A stretch of 64,000 nt of DNA from Amylostereum areolatum (GCA_012932865.1 SAXG01000045.1:304758-368757); one strand, 5' to 3'; shown: positions 47,505 to 62,109, counted from the stretch's first letter. The notes: generated by a model not told the origin, from the letters alone. Program-made: numbers and translations.

Positions 47505-48749
47505 TTACACGTTGTGCTCAGTGAGAGTCCGCGAGGCTCCCTTCCGCTCCCAACCGATCAACCGCCGCATCTCCTTAACACCATACACGCCCTTCACGTC
47601 TTCCCTCTCGTTATCCACCGCGATACAGATAGCCTCTGCAACATGGTCCACATGGATGGGTGGAAGCGTCAACGCGTTCGCGACCGAGTCCAATGGCGAG
47701 GAGCGTATGTGAGAAGACGTCCCTGTTGGAAAAATCGGCGAAATGGTGCGTAGAACGCTCGATGGGGTCGGTATCTGGGCGGGAATCTTGGCGTGTACCA
47801 CTGCAGAGAGATCGAGCAAGGCCGCGACGGGCGAAGTGTACGGCCGAAAATGCGGATGGTACACTAAACCTGTGTTCAGACCGGAGCGATCAGTCTTTCG
47901 GATTTCCGAGAGGGTCGGTGCAATTTGCGGGGCTTACTGGGGCGGATATAGACGGCTCGATGACTAGGTTTATCCAACATCATCCTCGCGATGGCGGCCT
48001 CGGCTTCCCGTTTCGTTTCGATGTAACGTGAAGGGATGATGGGTCGGAATATATCTTCTGCTGAGATGTATATAAACGGCCGCGGATGAGGGAGTGGTAC
48101 GTTTGGTGTGCTGTTCAAAAATGCCTGGGCGACATGCAAGGCTGTAACGCTCGTTAGGCACCGTTGTATACAAAAATGGGACCGAGCGCACCGGAGTCCC
48201 TATTTAACGTTTCGTAGCTTCCGGGGGTTTCACTCTCGAGCGGGTTTCGATTCGACGCAAAGCCTCGCAAGAAACCACCAACAGCGCCGAGGATATTTCC
48301 TGTGCTCAACGCACGTTTGTAGCTGACGTCCTCGAGCAGCGTTCCTAGTGTGTGGACCACCGCAGATGCTTCTGGTAGCAGATGCGCGTACGTCTCAGGT
48401 TTGAACGCATCTCCAACATGCCAATCAACCTGTGCCCGGTAGTATTGGGAAGATGCTAAGATTTATAATTGGCGTGACGATACCTTTGACGTCCACGCCG
48501 GGGAATGACCCTTGGGTGTACGAAAGGGTCTCCCAGATGAGCTGCACAGTGATGAAGGTCACAATGACAAAGTGACGGCCTAGAGAAACGCACCTTACGC
48601 TGGCAACCTTGTATCCACGATTCAGAGCTGCCTTGCACACCGCAGAACCTGGTGATATTAAAGAACGAACCTAAACCACAAGAGCAGCTACACGCACCAA
48701 TGAATCCGTTCCCGCCGACAACGAGAATCTTACGAGCAGCCGGTTCCAT
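47505..48749 (-). CDS. COQ11: Coq11-like NAD(P)-binding SDR-family mitochondrial protein
   Basis: Exons: 48749-48698, 48648-48594, 48541-48484, 48429-48192, 48141-47938 and 47869-47505 (323 residues). The N-terminus KILVVGGNGFIGSAVCKAAL is a Rossmann GxxGxxG motif. Next come ASAVVHTLGTLLED and YETLNRDSALHVAQAFL. ISAEDIFRP and YIETKREAEAAI replace the usual SDR Ser-Tyr-Lys in the atypical NDUFA9/Coq11 way. YIRPSLVYHPHFRP follows. Yeast Coq11 (YLR290C) belongs to the coenzyme Q synthome at the mitochondrial inner membrane. There is no classic presequence, but the N-terminus is basic. The frame is intact. Confidence 0.88.
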
Positions 48750-49374
48750 TTTCAACTTCAAGCTTCACCACGTTCTTGCACAGAAACCGGTCGGTCCGTT
48801 TGAAGTCTCGGGTACGAACGTCGGTGATAGCAGCGAGTGACGAGCCTTGGACGAGCCAAACAAATGTGACGTACCCTGACGTAACTCATCTTGACCACAC
48901 CATCGGGACGGTGTGTACTTATGCTATGATTTGAACTGGGCAAGGATCGTCACACGAAATAAACGAAATCGTGTATATTCGCGGTTATGTACTTTTCCCA
49001 AGATGTGTTGATGTTACAACGTTATTTCAATATTCGCGAGCCCAAATGTATTCCGCACTGCGTACTTCAAAACACGGCCTAGTCCATTGCCACGGTGGTA
49101 GCATGCTAACAACAGAATGGAACTATGTGCGTGCTCAACAAAAAAACCCGATGAGAGAGAATGCGATACCAGGCAAAGAAAGCGGAAGGCGATCGTAGGC
49201 ACAATGGATAGGTGAAGTCGGGTAAGAGGGGCTATCGCCACCAGGGTCGTTAGTCTCGTATCAGGGCTTCGTCTACCGTACGTGCTGGTAGGATCGCAAA
49301 CGGGGCAAGCCCCGTATCATAGAACGGAAAGCAAATCAATCAGCGAGACAATCAGACATCGAGAAACACGAGAA
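48750..49374. other. Intergenic region
   Basis: It holds the COQ11 promoter and the 3' flank of the secreted protein gene. I see no gene or repeat. Confidence 0.5.
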
Positions 49375-50602
49375 TTAGAGGAACATCCACACGATCGGGA
49401 GCACACCGGTGTTCTCATCGCCAATGGCGTCGAAGGCACCGTGCGAAAGATCAAGGGAGTTTGCGTTGCCCTGGCAGGAGGGGCAAGTGTCGGCAACGGT
49501 AGCCTCCACTGTCTTGCCATTGGCGGTGTTCATGATCAACACCTTCTTGCCGCAAAGGGAGGAGTTCATGCGCTGCTCCTCTGGATCATACATGGTGGTC
49601 AGCACTTATGCGGTTTGTAGTAGCATGGCTTAGTACTTACGGACAGCTACAACTTTGTCAGAGTCCTGGTGAACGATACCGCAAGATCCAGCGGCACCAC
49701 CCTGGTCAAAGAAGGTCGCACTAAAACTGATTTAGGGGACCGTGTCGAAGAATCCGAAGCAGAGGAAACATACGAGCCACCGGTGATGTCAAAGCCTCCA
49801 GAGCTGGCAGTTGATGAAGGGGAGGCGGCCGATGTCTTCGGGGCCTTGGTGGAAGAAGGCTTGGTAGTAGTTTCCGGGACTTTGGACGATGTTGCGGCAG
49901 CCTTGGTGGACGTGGGAGCTGCCTTGGTGGAGGACGGGGCGGCTTTGGTGGAGGACGGGGCGGCTTTGGTGGAGGACGGGGCCTCTTGAGTGGAGGCTGG
50001 GGACGGCTTGGTGGAGGACGGGGCCGGCTCAGTGGGAAGTGGCGTAGTCACCGGCGCAGCAGCAGACTCAGAAGAAGGGGGGGCGGCACCGACATTGGAA
50101 GGGGCGTCGGAGCCATCATCGTCCTCGCAGTCGTCCTCATCATCGCCGTCGTCCTCATCGTCGCACTCATCATCGTCCGCAGAGCTAGAAGACGCAACCG
50201 AAGCGGCGGTTTGAGTGGCGGAAGGAACAGCAGAGGACAGGTTAGCAGGGTTACACGAAGCATCGCGAGCGGTCGCGAGCGTCTCATCCGCCTGTTCATA
50301 TTAAACGTGGGGAAATCAATGACCGGAGTCTGGAGACAGACCTTCATTGGGTGACAGCAAAGGTCGAAGAAAGCGGTGCTGTGCTTTCCCTGGCAGTCGA
50401 GAGCCACGTAACGCTCATGATACTGGTCATAGGGCTGATGTTGTGCATTTTCAGACGATGATGTGGAGGCAAACTCGCAGGTACGTACCTCCATGATGGC
50501 GGTAACCCAGCCACTAGGAGGCTCAGTGCGGGGAACAACATAGCCAGAGACGGCAGCAGTGGCAGCAAGGGCGAAGGAAGTGAGGGAAAGGATTTGGACC
50601 AT
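49375..50602 (-). CDS. Secreted double-psi beta-barrel (expansin/RlpA-like) protein
   Basis: Exons: 50602-50489, 50434-50342, 50291-49774, 49726-49641 and 49580-49375 (338 residues). A signal peptide (MVQILSLTSFALAATAAVSG) starts it. A short conserved domain (YHERYVALDCQGKHSTAFFDLCCHPM) follows, then a highly acidic stretch with three Cys, then a Ser/Thr/Pro/Lys-rich linker with tandem SSTKAAP units. The C-terminal ~95 residues are a DPBB fold: SFSATFFDQGGAAGSCG, LCGKKVLIMNTANGK, VEATVADTCPSC, LDLSHGAFDAIG. Such proteins are found at fungal cell walls and in pathogen or wood-decay secretomes; their exact action is not settled. A TATATAAA box lies about 215 bp upstream. Confidence 0.9.
49900..50023. 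repeat. Coding minisatellite in the secreted-protein linker
   Basis: Units of about 21 bp (gcggctttggtggaggacggg on +) repeat around three times with degenerate flanking copies. They encode the SSTKAAP repeats of the Ser/Thr linker. Confidence 0.75.
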
Positions 50603-50816
50603 GGTGAAAAATGAGGGGGTTGGTGAAGGGTAGTGAGTGTAGGTGACTGAAAGTCAAGGGAGGGGAACTCTGAAAGAGAGGAGGGGAGGCTAAAACGGCA
50701 AAAGGTTAGTGGATGAAGAAAATGCACAGGACGCGGCGCACCGTTAGAACCACGCGAGGAATGAAACCGAGGTCTGAGGAGAGGGGGGGAGGGAGAAGAG
50801 AACGGTGAAGGGGTAC

Positions 50817-50824
50817 TTTATATA
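50817..50824 (-). promoter_or_regulatory. TATA box of the secreted-protein gene
   Basis: TATATAAA on the minus strand, about 215 bp before the start codon at 50602. It is followed by a pyrimidine-rich run on the coding strand. Confidence 0.6.
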
Positions 50825-51078
50825 GACTAAGCCCGGCATGGCTCGGCGTCGTAATCCAAATTTTAAGGTACGTAGGTGTTTTCTCCCGGTTGTCACCCCG
50901 TTTATAGATCAGCCTATTATTAAACGTACTTGGTGTGCTGCGGACGCACGTGCCTGGGAAATTTTGACCGAAAAATGGAGAACAGCCTCCGGCCGAAAGT
51001 CCCAAATTCAATCCTAGACCGGCGCACAGCCGATGCCCTGTGAACCTCCCGGGCAGTAACACCGCGGCGCAGTGCGGC

Positions 51079-51120
51079 GGGGGGGGGGGAGGGGGGTTTG
51101 GGGGGGGGGGGGTGGGGGGG
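51079..51120 (+). repeat. Run of G tracts, potential G-quadruplex
   Basis: Four G tracts (11, 6, 13 and 7 long) are separated by A, TTT and T. This is a strong G4 motif. It is also where the integrity of reading frames changes, so the exact lengths may be unreliable. Confidence 0.85.
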
Positions 51121-52029
51121 ACTTGGTTTTACCTTGAATGCGGAAGCGACCGGGTCATTTCAATTGTGTTTTTTAGCGAACAACAACTAGACAGTACAGA
51201 GCCTGGGTTCCGTTATGTCGTTTTGATTATCTAAAGTCACCATAACCGCATGTCACAGCCGTTCGCGTCGCACCTGAGGCCTACTTTCTCTAGACACCCC
51301 TGCGACGGGTGTACCAGAACTTTTTGATGCGTTTCAAACTTCGCCCGATACACAGAATCCCAGAACACGAAGCGGGGCGGGGGGTTGCGGGCGGCAAGGA
51401 CGCCCTATGCCAGCCGGACAGCCCGCCCCAGAACGGCCAGCATTGTCGGGAATGGCACCCCAGGACGAATGTAGGGTCTCAACCCGGTCGCAACACCTAA
51501 ACCGTACGCTGGTGTGGTGCTTAGCATGCTGGTGCTGGGTTCTGCCTCCGCCCCCTCCCTCTAGCGATGCACAGTAGGGGTCCCAGCACCGTTTGGACAA
51601 CATGCACAGCCTCCGGCACCTGGATTCGGACAAGTGTTGCCACCAGGGATGAACCGCAGCGAGCAGCCATGATACAGAATCCCGGAGGGTGGGCTGCTGG
51701 ACAAGGTTGCACTGGACATGGTGATGTTTTGTTATCACGACTAGTTGCTTATCCGGTTTGTGCTTGTTTTATTTGTCAGTGTGTATAGTACATCGACTGA
51801 ACCTGTCCTTCCGGTCGTAATTCGCAGCTGTGTCGTTGACCGAGCTTGAATATAATATCTACGCCTCGTGTTGACGTCATTGGCGCGTCTGTGGACCCCT
51901 TAGCTCGTCGCGCGTGCAGCTGCAGTTGTCCCATCATGTCTGACCATATCGAAATGGATGAAACTCACGCCTCAGAAGGCCTCAAACTCGGCCAACACAA
52001 AAAGACCGCCCTCGCCTCTCCTGGCGACC
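51121..52029. other. Long region without a supported gene
   Basis: No family-level match was seen. On the minus strand 51561-51719 could encode 52 residues with a Cys/Gly/Pro-rich core (NTCPNPGAGGCACCPNG), but there is no other support. The region is locally G/C-rich at 51360-51450. Confidence 0.3.
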
Positions 52030-52775
52030 ATGGACCCGGACGCCACCGCTGCACAACTGGTGCTGGGGCGCTACTATAACGTTCGTGTTTCTTGTTAGTG
52101 CAGCGGTCGGGCGGACCCTGATCGGAACATCATCTCAGGCTCTCGTTTTGGTCTTTGTTCTCATATTTGCCTCGAATCTACTATTGCCGCCCGCCGAAGG
52201 TCAAACTTTGAGGCGACTTCACGGCGTATCTGAGGCTTTCCTAGCCTGCACTTTGGCCCTTCCTCGCGGGCTGGCTGCCGCCTCGGGTTCAACGTGCGCA
52301 CACTGCGACTGCTCTCGTACGTGTTCTCATCGTCTCTTCATTGCAGATGCCTGCTGGCACATAGTCCCTTCGCTCAACAGAATAGCCGATGAGCAACCCA
52401 TCCATATTACTTCTCTCACCTGATGTCGCACTCCTTAGCGCATTTCTCTCTTACAATGCAGCAGATGTTGGAGGGACTATCCTTTCTTTTCTCTCTGGCA
52501 CCGGTATGATTGGTGTGTGGGGATTAGGGTGGTGAGTGATCTTTCAGCGGTCGCCTTTCGGGACCACTGCCTTTCTGATGGTGCATGCATGTATCCCTAG
52601 ATTGCGTTCGGAACGTCGTCGTACATTTCGAAGAAGACAGGGGCAGACAAGCACGAGCGCATCATCTTTGGCAACAAGACTGCTGCGTCTGTGAAGAAGA
52701 AGCAGGGAGAAGGAGGCAAGGGAAAGGAACGTAAGCTCGTTAATTTGGTGCTGGAATCGCCGAGGCATCCCCGTG
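52030..52775 (+). CDS. Multi-pass membrane protein, frame broken
   Basis: The start MDPDATAAQLVLGRYYN (52030) splices (GTTCGT...CTCAG) to hydrophobic ALVLVFVLIFASNLLLPP and a second segment FLACTLALPRGLAAA. Another exon begins after TTGCAG near 52347 (CLLAHSPFAQQNS), then SNPSILLLSPDVALLSAFLS and ILSFLSGTGMIGVWGL, then IAFGTSSYISKKTGADKHE and a Lys-rich tail. The chain reads as one protein only if one base is missing near 52388 and another near 52530, before the donor GTGAGT. I do not recognise the family. It probably has four membrane segments and a basic cytosolic tail. The 3' end is uncertain. Confidence 0.5.
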
Positions 52776-52936
52776 ACTGTACTTTTGTATTCTAGTTTTA
52801 AGTTTGGGGATCTTGTGCGCTCACTCCATCGCTTGTGCGCATCGTCACGCGGTCAGCAGCATGTACATTGTGTTATAAGACAGTTTCGTTTGCCATGAGA
52901 ATAATTATACGACAACATCCCAGCGCCAACCTCAAA

Positions 52937-55010
<2,074 letters not shown>

Positions 55011-55142
55011 GAGAGCAGGCGTTGGCGGGCGTTGGAGGTCGCGGTGGAACGTGGATGGCTGTGGCTGCGGCCCGGCGGCTACCGTCCGCTACTTTATACT
55101 TACTACTTACTACCAGGAAGCACACCTTCTTGTTTTGCCATC

Positions 55143-57603
55143 ATGGCCTACCGACAGTGAGGATGAAGCCGACAACGTCGAGGACGCCGAGTACGATGAA
55201 GACGAGCGGACGACGAAGAGCTCGACCGTGAGCGTGCTGGATGCTATCACAGCCAACGGGGAGATGGAACCGAGGCAGATCCGGTAGCACGCTCGTCCTG
55301 CGCGTGACCAGACCGAGTGCGAGGTGACCGATTGACTGCCCAGGATTTTGACGATGACGACTCGGACGAGGACTCGGACAGGACGACGAACCATCCCCGC
55401 GAGACCCCGTCGGAGACCCCCACCCCTGCTCCCCCGCCGTCCCCGCAAAACGCTCTTCTTCATCTCCTCCGCCGGGACAGCGACCGGCAAAAGGTGAGCT
55501 CAAGTCGAACGTCGTGTTATGCCACACCCTCATTGTCCGCGTCTGCAGCCCCCACACCCCTTCTTCCGAACCAACTGCCTTGACCCCCGCTCGTATCAGG
55601 AGAAATCGGTTCAAGCCTTCCGTGTTTTATCCGAGGACGTACACGGTGAGGCATCTGCGCGCTTCACATCCCGTCCCCACACACTCGCTTGCTGCCACAC
55701 CATGCATGTCACATCTGCTCACAGGTTCTGAAGACGGTTACATTCGTGACTACGACATTTTCAGCGCCGTAAACGGCAAAGTTTTCCTATCTGCGCCGCA
55801 ACGCCACATGCGGGCGTCGTTGAGGGTATCCTCAAAGCGGGCAGATCAGGTCCTGGTGGGAGAATCCTTCTGGTTCAAATGCCTATGGTGAAGAGCCACC
55901 TCCTGTGCATAGTCTGGCCATCACGGGGACGCTTTATGGGGTCTGGCCGGAACAAATGCGAGTCATCTTCGTCTGTCGTGTCTCTGTGTGCGTTAACGAG
56001 TACGATCTGTCCTAGAACGGCGTCATCAATATGTATACCGTACGTCATGAACCTGGAACGCACATTCTTTGATGCCTGGCCATCGAGGTCTGTGTCTGCG
56101 CTGTCCCTGCAGCATGACGAAAAGGGGTTCTTCTCCGCCGGATGGGGACGTGAGCTTGGTACGGTCGCATTTCGGTTTCCTCCGTCTGACAAACTGACAC
56201 ACGGTTTACGACGCTTTCAGCAATGGGATCTCAACACCAGGCCAAATTGTACGGAGATTCAAGCGCATGGCGCTCAACTCGCAGCTTTGGCCATACGTCC
56301 TCTTGATTTTGATTACCCTGTTCCTCCTCCACCTGTGAATACAGCACCGCGCAACACTTCGTCCAAATCGCAAATGATCAATACGGACAGAGAGAGAATG
56401 ACAATGTAATCAACCCCCAGCAAATGAAACGCTCGTTATGGCACCGCCCGCCAATCTGGCGGGCTCTACACATTCGTCCATAACAGCCCACCAGTCCCAA
56501 GAAGAACCCTCTCTCCCTAAAAGCGGAAGCAGACGTCAAATCAGAAGACGGTTCTGTCGACTCGTTGTTCGGCGATGAGCCCGACCCGACGCCGAAGGCG
56601 ATCCCGAAGCACAGCAGAAACCCGATGGTAAGGCGGCGCCCTCGGTTGCTGTGTTGCTGTGCTGCTGCTGCACCTGCTGCCCACAGACACAACCTTCTCG
56701 GCCGGCCAGAGAAGCCCCTGTGCCAAAAAATGCACCGCCTATACTCGATCCCGTGTCATACGCCTCTTTCTCGCCAGATCTCCTTATGACGCGGGCAATG
56801 GACGGACAGGTCGTTTTAGGGACTGCCGCGTTGCGACGCCGGTTCCAGGGAACGGGGTGGGACGCCTTGGATGAGCGAAAAGACGCCCCCTGGTGTCGTC
56901 GTGCGTCTTTTTTTGAAAGAGTTATGGTTGCGGATCCTGATATGGATGGACCTTGCTCGCAGGCGTGCTGGTCAATGAACGGGGCGAAATTTACGCCGGA
57001 AGACGAAACGGAACGATTGACGTGTGGGACTCAGACAGTCGGGCGCTCTGGTCCGACGGAGACCCCCCGTCTACTGAAGACGCTGAAGAATCCAGCAAGC
57101 TCTGGGGTTGTCAGCTGCGTGGCAGCGTTCCTGACGGCCGCCATATTGCCTGGTGGGTGTTCTGTTTGGACGTTCATTGGGGATCACGAGGGGGGAAGAA
57201 GGGATGGGAGCACGGGACATGGAATATGGGAACGTGTTGGGGAGGAGGCTGGGCATCCGTCATTGAGTTGGAAGGTGTGGGCTGGTGCTCGGCTGCTGAT
57301 GGAATTATGCAGCGCTTCGAACGACAACATACGACTTTGGAACGCAGCGGAGGCTGGAGAGGGGGATGTGCGTGGACGGGTGCAGTTCAAAATCATTCCG
57401 GGGCATCACGGGGGGATAGTTTCGCAAATGGGTGAGTGCAGGAATGTGGTTGGAAGGGAAGCTGACGAAGGACGAAATCGGGGGGGTCTTGTGGACAGTG
57501 ATCGATCCTGGAGCAAGGTTTCTGGTGAGCGCGAGTGGGAATAGGGGGTGGCACGGGGAGCGTTCTCGGACGGTATTGTGCAGAGATCAAGATGGGAGTA
57601 TGA
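55143..57603 (+). CDS. SPT8: SAGA subunit Spt8 (WD40), many indels
   Basis: An acidic start (DSEDEADNVEDAEYDEDE near 55152-55205; frame shifted just after ATG 55143) is followed by a Pro/Thr-rich region. The WD domain shows HLLTGSEDGYIRDYDIFSAV (55710-55770), GLAGTNA, SMQHDEKGFFSAGW-like blocks, QWDLNTR, AHGAQLAALAIRPLD, then REAPVPKNAPPILDPVSYAS, MDGQVVL, YAGRRNGTIDVWDS, NIRLWNAAEAGEGDVRG and GHHGGIVSQM. Order and wording match fungal Spt8, which links SAGA to TBP. Blocks sit in three frames, so many small indels are present. The end at 57603 follows IKMGV-like residues. Confidence 0.8.
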
Positions 57604-57977
57604 CCGACGGAGATCGAGCGTGAGCGTGAGCGTGACGTGAACGATGGGGGAGGACCGGGAATGCCTCTGAGGCTCAGGATGGCTCAGGCTGCCTCAGGCC
57701 TGGGCTCGGCAAGGTTAAGTTAAGTTTCGGGAGGTAGATCACACAACCAAACGTTCTTTTCAACTTCCGCTCGCAAGTCCCAACCTCTGCGGAACTTTCA
57801 GTAATTTAAACCTGATCCTCTGACTTGTCGCTCGTTTACTTACCCGCGCCCGATCCCGATCTCCCGTACCAATGGTCACAACCTCTTATAATCCCCCTCC
57901 AGTCTCCCTCCCACCCCTCGTCCTCTCCCCTCCCCCCCTCTCCCCTCTCCCCTTCACCTCCACTTTCCCGACACACC
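57604..57977. other. Promoter region of the next methyltransferase
   Basis: A pyrimidine tract covers about 57890-57965 right before the start codon, and repeated GGCTCAGG words occur near 57670-57710. No gene is seen. Confidence 0.4.
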
Positions 57978-59404
57978 ATGTGCGCCCGCTGCACAACCCC
58001 CCCCGCCGTCACCCTCGAGTCTATCGCCCCGAGGACGATCCCGCTTCTTTCGCGACGTTTGCGGTCGTCGATGTAACATCCTCAAACCCAGGTATGTTCT
58101 CCCCGCAGATGACGAGGAGCTCAAGGCAAGCCCCCTACCCCCACCACCCTCCAGATCTCTCTCCCCTCTGAATCCGTCCGAAGCGCTCGAACTCCTCCAT
58201 AGGCTCATCCGCTTCGTCCTCGGCAACAAGAATTACGTTGGTCCCGTTCCGGAGATCCTTGCCAAAGGTCGCTTTCCCCCGGCGACAAACTCAATTCTCG
58301 ACTTGGGCACCGGCGGAGGCTTGTGGGCGGTCTCTCCTTCTCCGACCATTCAGTACTCAGTTCCCACGACTTCTCACGCCTGATGTACATCCACTTTCAG
58401 GGCCGTCGAAATGGCCGACGAATTCCCCCACGTCGAGGTTAGTGTGTTGACCCACCCGTTCAGTGGGCGATTGATCAGATTCTCGTCCTTCGCAGGTCTT
58501 GGGCGTAGATTTGGCGCCTCTCCAGCCACGGTAAGCTTTCCGTGACGCATGGCGTGCGGCACATGCTGATCGTCTCCCAAGCTCCGTGCCTGCCAACTGT
58601 GTACGTGAACCCTCCGTCATTTCGTGCTGTCCAGGACAACGGCGTTCCTCCGCCGCCGCCCGCTATAAACGGCATCTCTAGGTTTGAACTCTGCGATCTT
58701 GACTCGTACTGCCTCCCCTACCCTAGTAACGCCTTCGATGTCGTACATTCCCGGAGCATGCACATGGGCTGAGTTTGATTCTCCTCGTCCCATGACCCCG
58801 TCCTTCTTAATCAATCATTCATTTCAATTCTCCGCCACAGATCCACAATTATCCCCACTTCTTGCACGAACTCCAAGCCCATCCTCGCCCCGGCGGCCTT
58901 CTCATCCTCATCGAGTTCGACTTGCGCCCATAGCCGACGGTGCCCTCATCACCGGTCAAAAATCTGGCATCCCCGGCTGGTGTGCCCTCTCCAAAACTAT
59001 ACGGGACTGTCTCGCTGCGCGCGGCGTGGACGTGACCGTGCCATCAGCGATGGGGCAGCTCCTCCACGATGTCGGTTTGTACGACAAAGTCTTGCAGCAG
59101 CACGCTGATATCCCCATGGGTTCTGGCCCAAAGGTGGCGTGTGGGTCTCGCCCGATGGTGCACGCGCTGACGTTGTTCTCGCCCATTTGCATCAGACCCG
59201 ACGCTCCTCACTGTCGGTCAAACTCGCGTGGATGAACTCCGACCTCCTCGTGCTCGCCATCCGCCCCCTTCTCCTCTTCATCGGGCATCCCGGGGCAGAA
59301 GTCAAAACCCTCATCGAGGAGGCACAGCGGACCTTTACTACCCGCTAGTCCACATCGCGACGCGCTTGCACGTTGTCCATGCAATCAAAAGCACATCGGG
59401 TTGA
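57978..59404 (+). CDS. SAM-dependent methyltransferase, several indels
   Basis: Blocks in order: VYRPEDDPASFATFAVVD (58020s), ALELLHRLIRFVLGNKNYVG, NSILDLGTGGGLWA (motif I, near 58290-58330), VEMADEFPHVEVLGVDLAPLQPR across two introns, FELCDLDSYCLPYPSNAFDV, HSRSMHMG, IHNYPHFLHEL, PGGLLILIEFDL, KTIRDCLAARGVDV and VHIATRLHVVHAI at the end. Introns near 58331-58400, 58440-58497 and 58532-58580 look normal. One base is missing near 58095 and others near 58765 and 58895-58930. The substrate is unknown. The family is common in mushrooms and often of secondary or unassigned role. Confidence 0.72.
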
Positions 59405-59848
59405 ACGAGGCACTGTGTGCATTGTACATACGTACGGACCCTCGTCATTGTTGCTGCTGCTTTCTGTACTATACTTCTTTTCGCTCCGGTGCTCGGTGTT
59501 CACGTGGACTCGACCTGTCAAACCCTTCACGCACATCATACCCTGTATACTATACCATCATCACCAATCACATTCGTACAACACATATCGAACACATATC
59601 GTAAAGCAGCTGTATCATCTCTATTCCTTCAAAGTATACACCGGAACGACATACCACTACACCCGCGTAAGTAAGCGACGAACAGGATTTGAACAAGGCA
59701 TACGACGGCAACGACGAGCACAGTAGAAGCACGGCGATGATCAACATCAACAACAGAAACAGCGACAGCGAAGAGGGGGTGCAGGGAGGCGAAAAGGAAG
59801 GGTGGGGGGGAAATAGTGAAAAATACATGCTTGGATACACAAGCGCGT
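59405..59848. other. Convergent intergenic gap
   Basis: The gap lies between the methyltransferase (+) and PAB1 (-) 3' ends. It is AT-rich with no clear feature. Confidence 0.4.
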
Positions 59849-62109
59849 TTAGGCGACGCCCGCTGCCGCCGCCGCCGCCGCTGCCGCTGCCGCTTCGTCC
59901 TTGGTCGCGAACTCTGAAGGACGCTCAAAGCCTCGTTGACCTGTTGTTCAACGCATCCTGGGACTCGAGTAGATGTATGAGCTCGGCGTCTCCATCTCCA
60001 ACAGCATGCCCGTGATCTTGCCTGCGAGTTCGCCTTGTACCCTACAAATAACAGGTTCAAAGATCGTGTAGACATATGTTAGAGAAAAACCTACGGCTGA
60101 ATCTTGACATAGATCATTTCACCAAGCAACTGCTTCTGCTCCATAGGGGGAACGCCGTTGAGCATGGCCAATTCCGCGGGAAGGCGGGGGGATGGCTGTG
60201 GGGACGGACTGTGTGGGAGGGCCGTTGCGAGGGGTGGGCCTTGTTTGTAACCTTGAGGAGGGCGAGCCTGTGGAGGAACACCACCAGTCGGACCACGGGG
60301 CGGGACACCACCAGGAGGTCCAGGTCGTGGGGCGCCGTTGGGCGGTCCCTTAGAGCGGACACCAGGTTGACCAGGGGACCTCCTTCGCGACGTTGGGGGG
60401 ACGAGGGCCACCGCGAGGGTAGCCGGGCATGCCACCGTACGCTTGAGGAGGACCCTGGCCGTATGGTGCGGGAGAGGCATACCTACTCGACGACGCATTA
60501 ATAGCGTTTGACATATATATGTGTGAGGTACGCACCATAGCATCATGCCACGACCACCTGGGAGGATAGGCGCCAGGACCAGCAGGGTAGTACATGGGGC
60601 CATGATGTAACCGCCAGGTAGGCCGGCAGCAGCTGCTTGCTGCATCCTGATGGTTGCGTTGAGCGATCTGGCTCTCCAGTGCTGACGGCGGACATCGCGC
60701 CTCTGAGCGAGGGAGACGTAGAGGGTTTGGAGCCGATCATTTTGTTGTTCATCTCGGCTACAAGCCTTAGTGGCTTCGTCCGGAGAAGAAAAGCAGACGA
60801 AACCAAAGCCCTTGGAGGTGGCCTTCTCGTCACGCATGACCTTGCAGCTCGTGATCGTGCCAAACGGCTCGAACTCAGCGCGGGTTTATCGTCGTCAACA
60901 TAGTCTCCTCGAGGTTTTTGATGTACAAGTTGACGCCTGATATTTACTCATCTTCCTCATTTTGGCCTGCTCGTAGGTGTGACGGAGCTCCTGCTCGCGC
61001 TCAGCCTTCTTCTGAGCACGAGAGACGAAGAGCTTCCTGCCGTTGTGATCCTGATCGTGCAGAGCCCGACTGCCTTGGCTGCCTCCTCGTGATTTCGAAG
61101 TTGACGAAGCCGAAACCTTTACTCTGCCATCTTCGTCGGCCTGGATGACGGCAGACGTGACAGTACCGAACCTGGAGAACAGCTCGACCAGCTCATCCTG
61201 GGTGACCTCCGGGTCGAGGTTCTTTACGTAAAGGTTCGTGAACTGGGCAGATTTCCTCCATCTTGGACTGACGCTCTGTACACACATTCTCGTTAAGTGG
61301 ACCAATGAGTAGGTCGTGGAGATTAATTACCTGCGGGGAGATATGATACCCTACAAACCTTCTTATCGTTGAGCAGCATGCCATTGACGGCCTTAGAGCG
61401 GTCCGGCAGCCTCGGCGGTCTCGTAGTGAACATAACCGTAGCCGCGGGAGCGGCCCTGCTCGTCAGTGGCAACCTTGCACGAGAGTACGTTGCCAAAAGC
61501 CGCAAAGGTGTCATGGAGGACTGTTGTCGATGGCCTCATCGAGATTCTTGATGAAAATGTTGCCCTGGGCGGTCTGCGGAGGGCAGGGGTCTCTTGAGAC
61601 CACATAATACGGCTGTCTAACGTGTTAGAAACGAAGGGCGAGAGATAAAACAACGAACATACCAAGCACGGCCCTTGATCAAAGAGTAGTTGAGCTGCTC
61701 CAGCGCACGCTCGCCTACACGGGTACACGTGAGATGAATGCCACACACCACGAGTTTTAAGAACGCTTACCATCGGCCGCATTTAGAGTTGACATAGGCA
61801 TAGCCAAGGGGAGCGGCGGTGACCGCATCACGGCAGACACGGATGCTGGGAGATAAGTTAGGCCTTGCGAAGACGCGGCAGTTCTAGCCGTCCGCTCACC
61901 TTGCAACGGGACCGATCATGTTGAAAATCTCAAAGGCATAGCTCAGTGACAGTGGGGTCGAGCTCTCCCAAGAGAGAGGCCGAAGGAGTGGAAGCCACAG
62001 TGGCGTGCGGAGGAGGATTGTAGGGGGGGAGCGGGAGCAGTGGCAGCAGCCACGGCTCAGGGACAGGCTGGGTAGCCTCGACGGGAGGAGCGACAGAAGG
62101 AGCAGACAT
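59849..62109 (-). CDS. PAB1: Poly(A)-binding protein Pab1, many indels
   Basis: From ATG 62109 ([19 protein letters not shown]) the parts follow the Pab1 plan: RRM1 ([40 protein letters not shown]), RRM2 ([33 protein letters not shown]), RRM3 ([40 protein letters not shown]), RRM4 ([30 protein letters not shown]), a Pro/Gly/Tyr linker ([17 protein letters not shown]) and the PABC domain ([35 protein letters not shown]) with an Ala-rich tail. Pab1 coats mRNA poly(A) tails and promotes translation. The blocks lie in different frames, so several small indels break the model. Introns of about 50-70 nt lie between RRMs. Confidence 0.83.

Noticed and set aside
51561..51719. Small Cys/Gly/Pro-rich ORF on the minus strand
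   Set aside because: It has no conserved context, no signal peptide and no splice support; it may be chance in GC-rich DNA.
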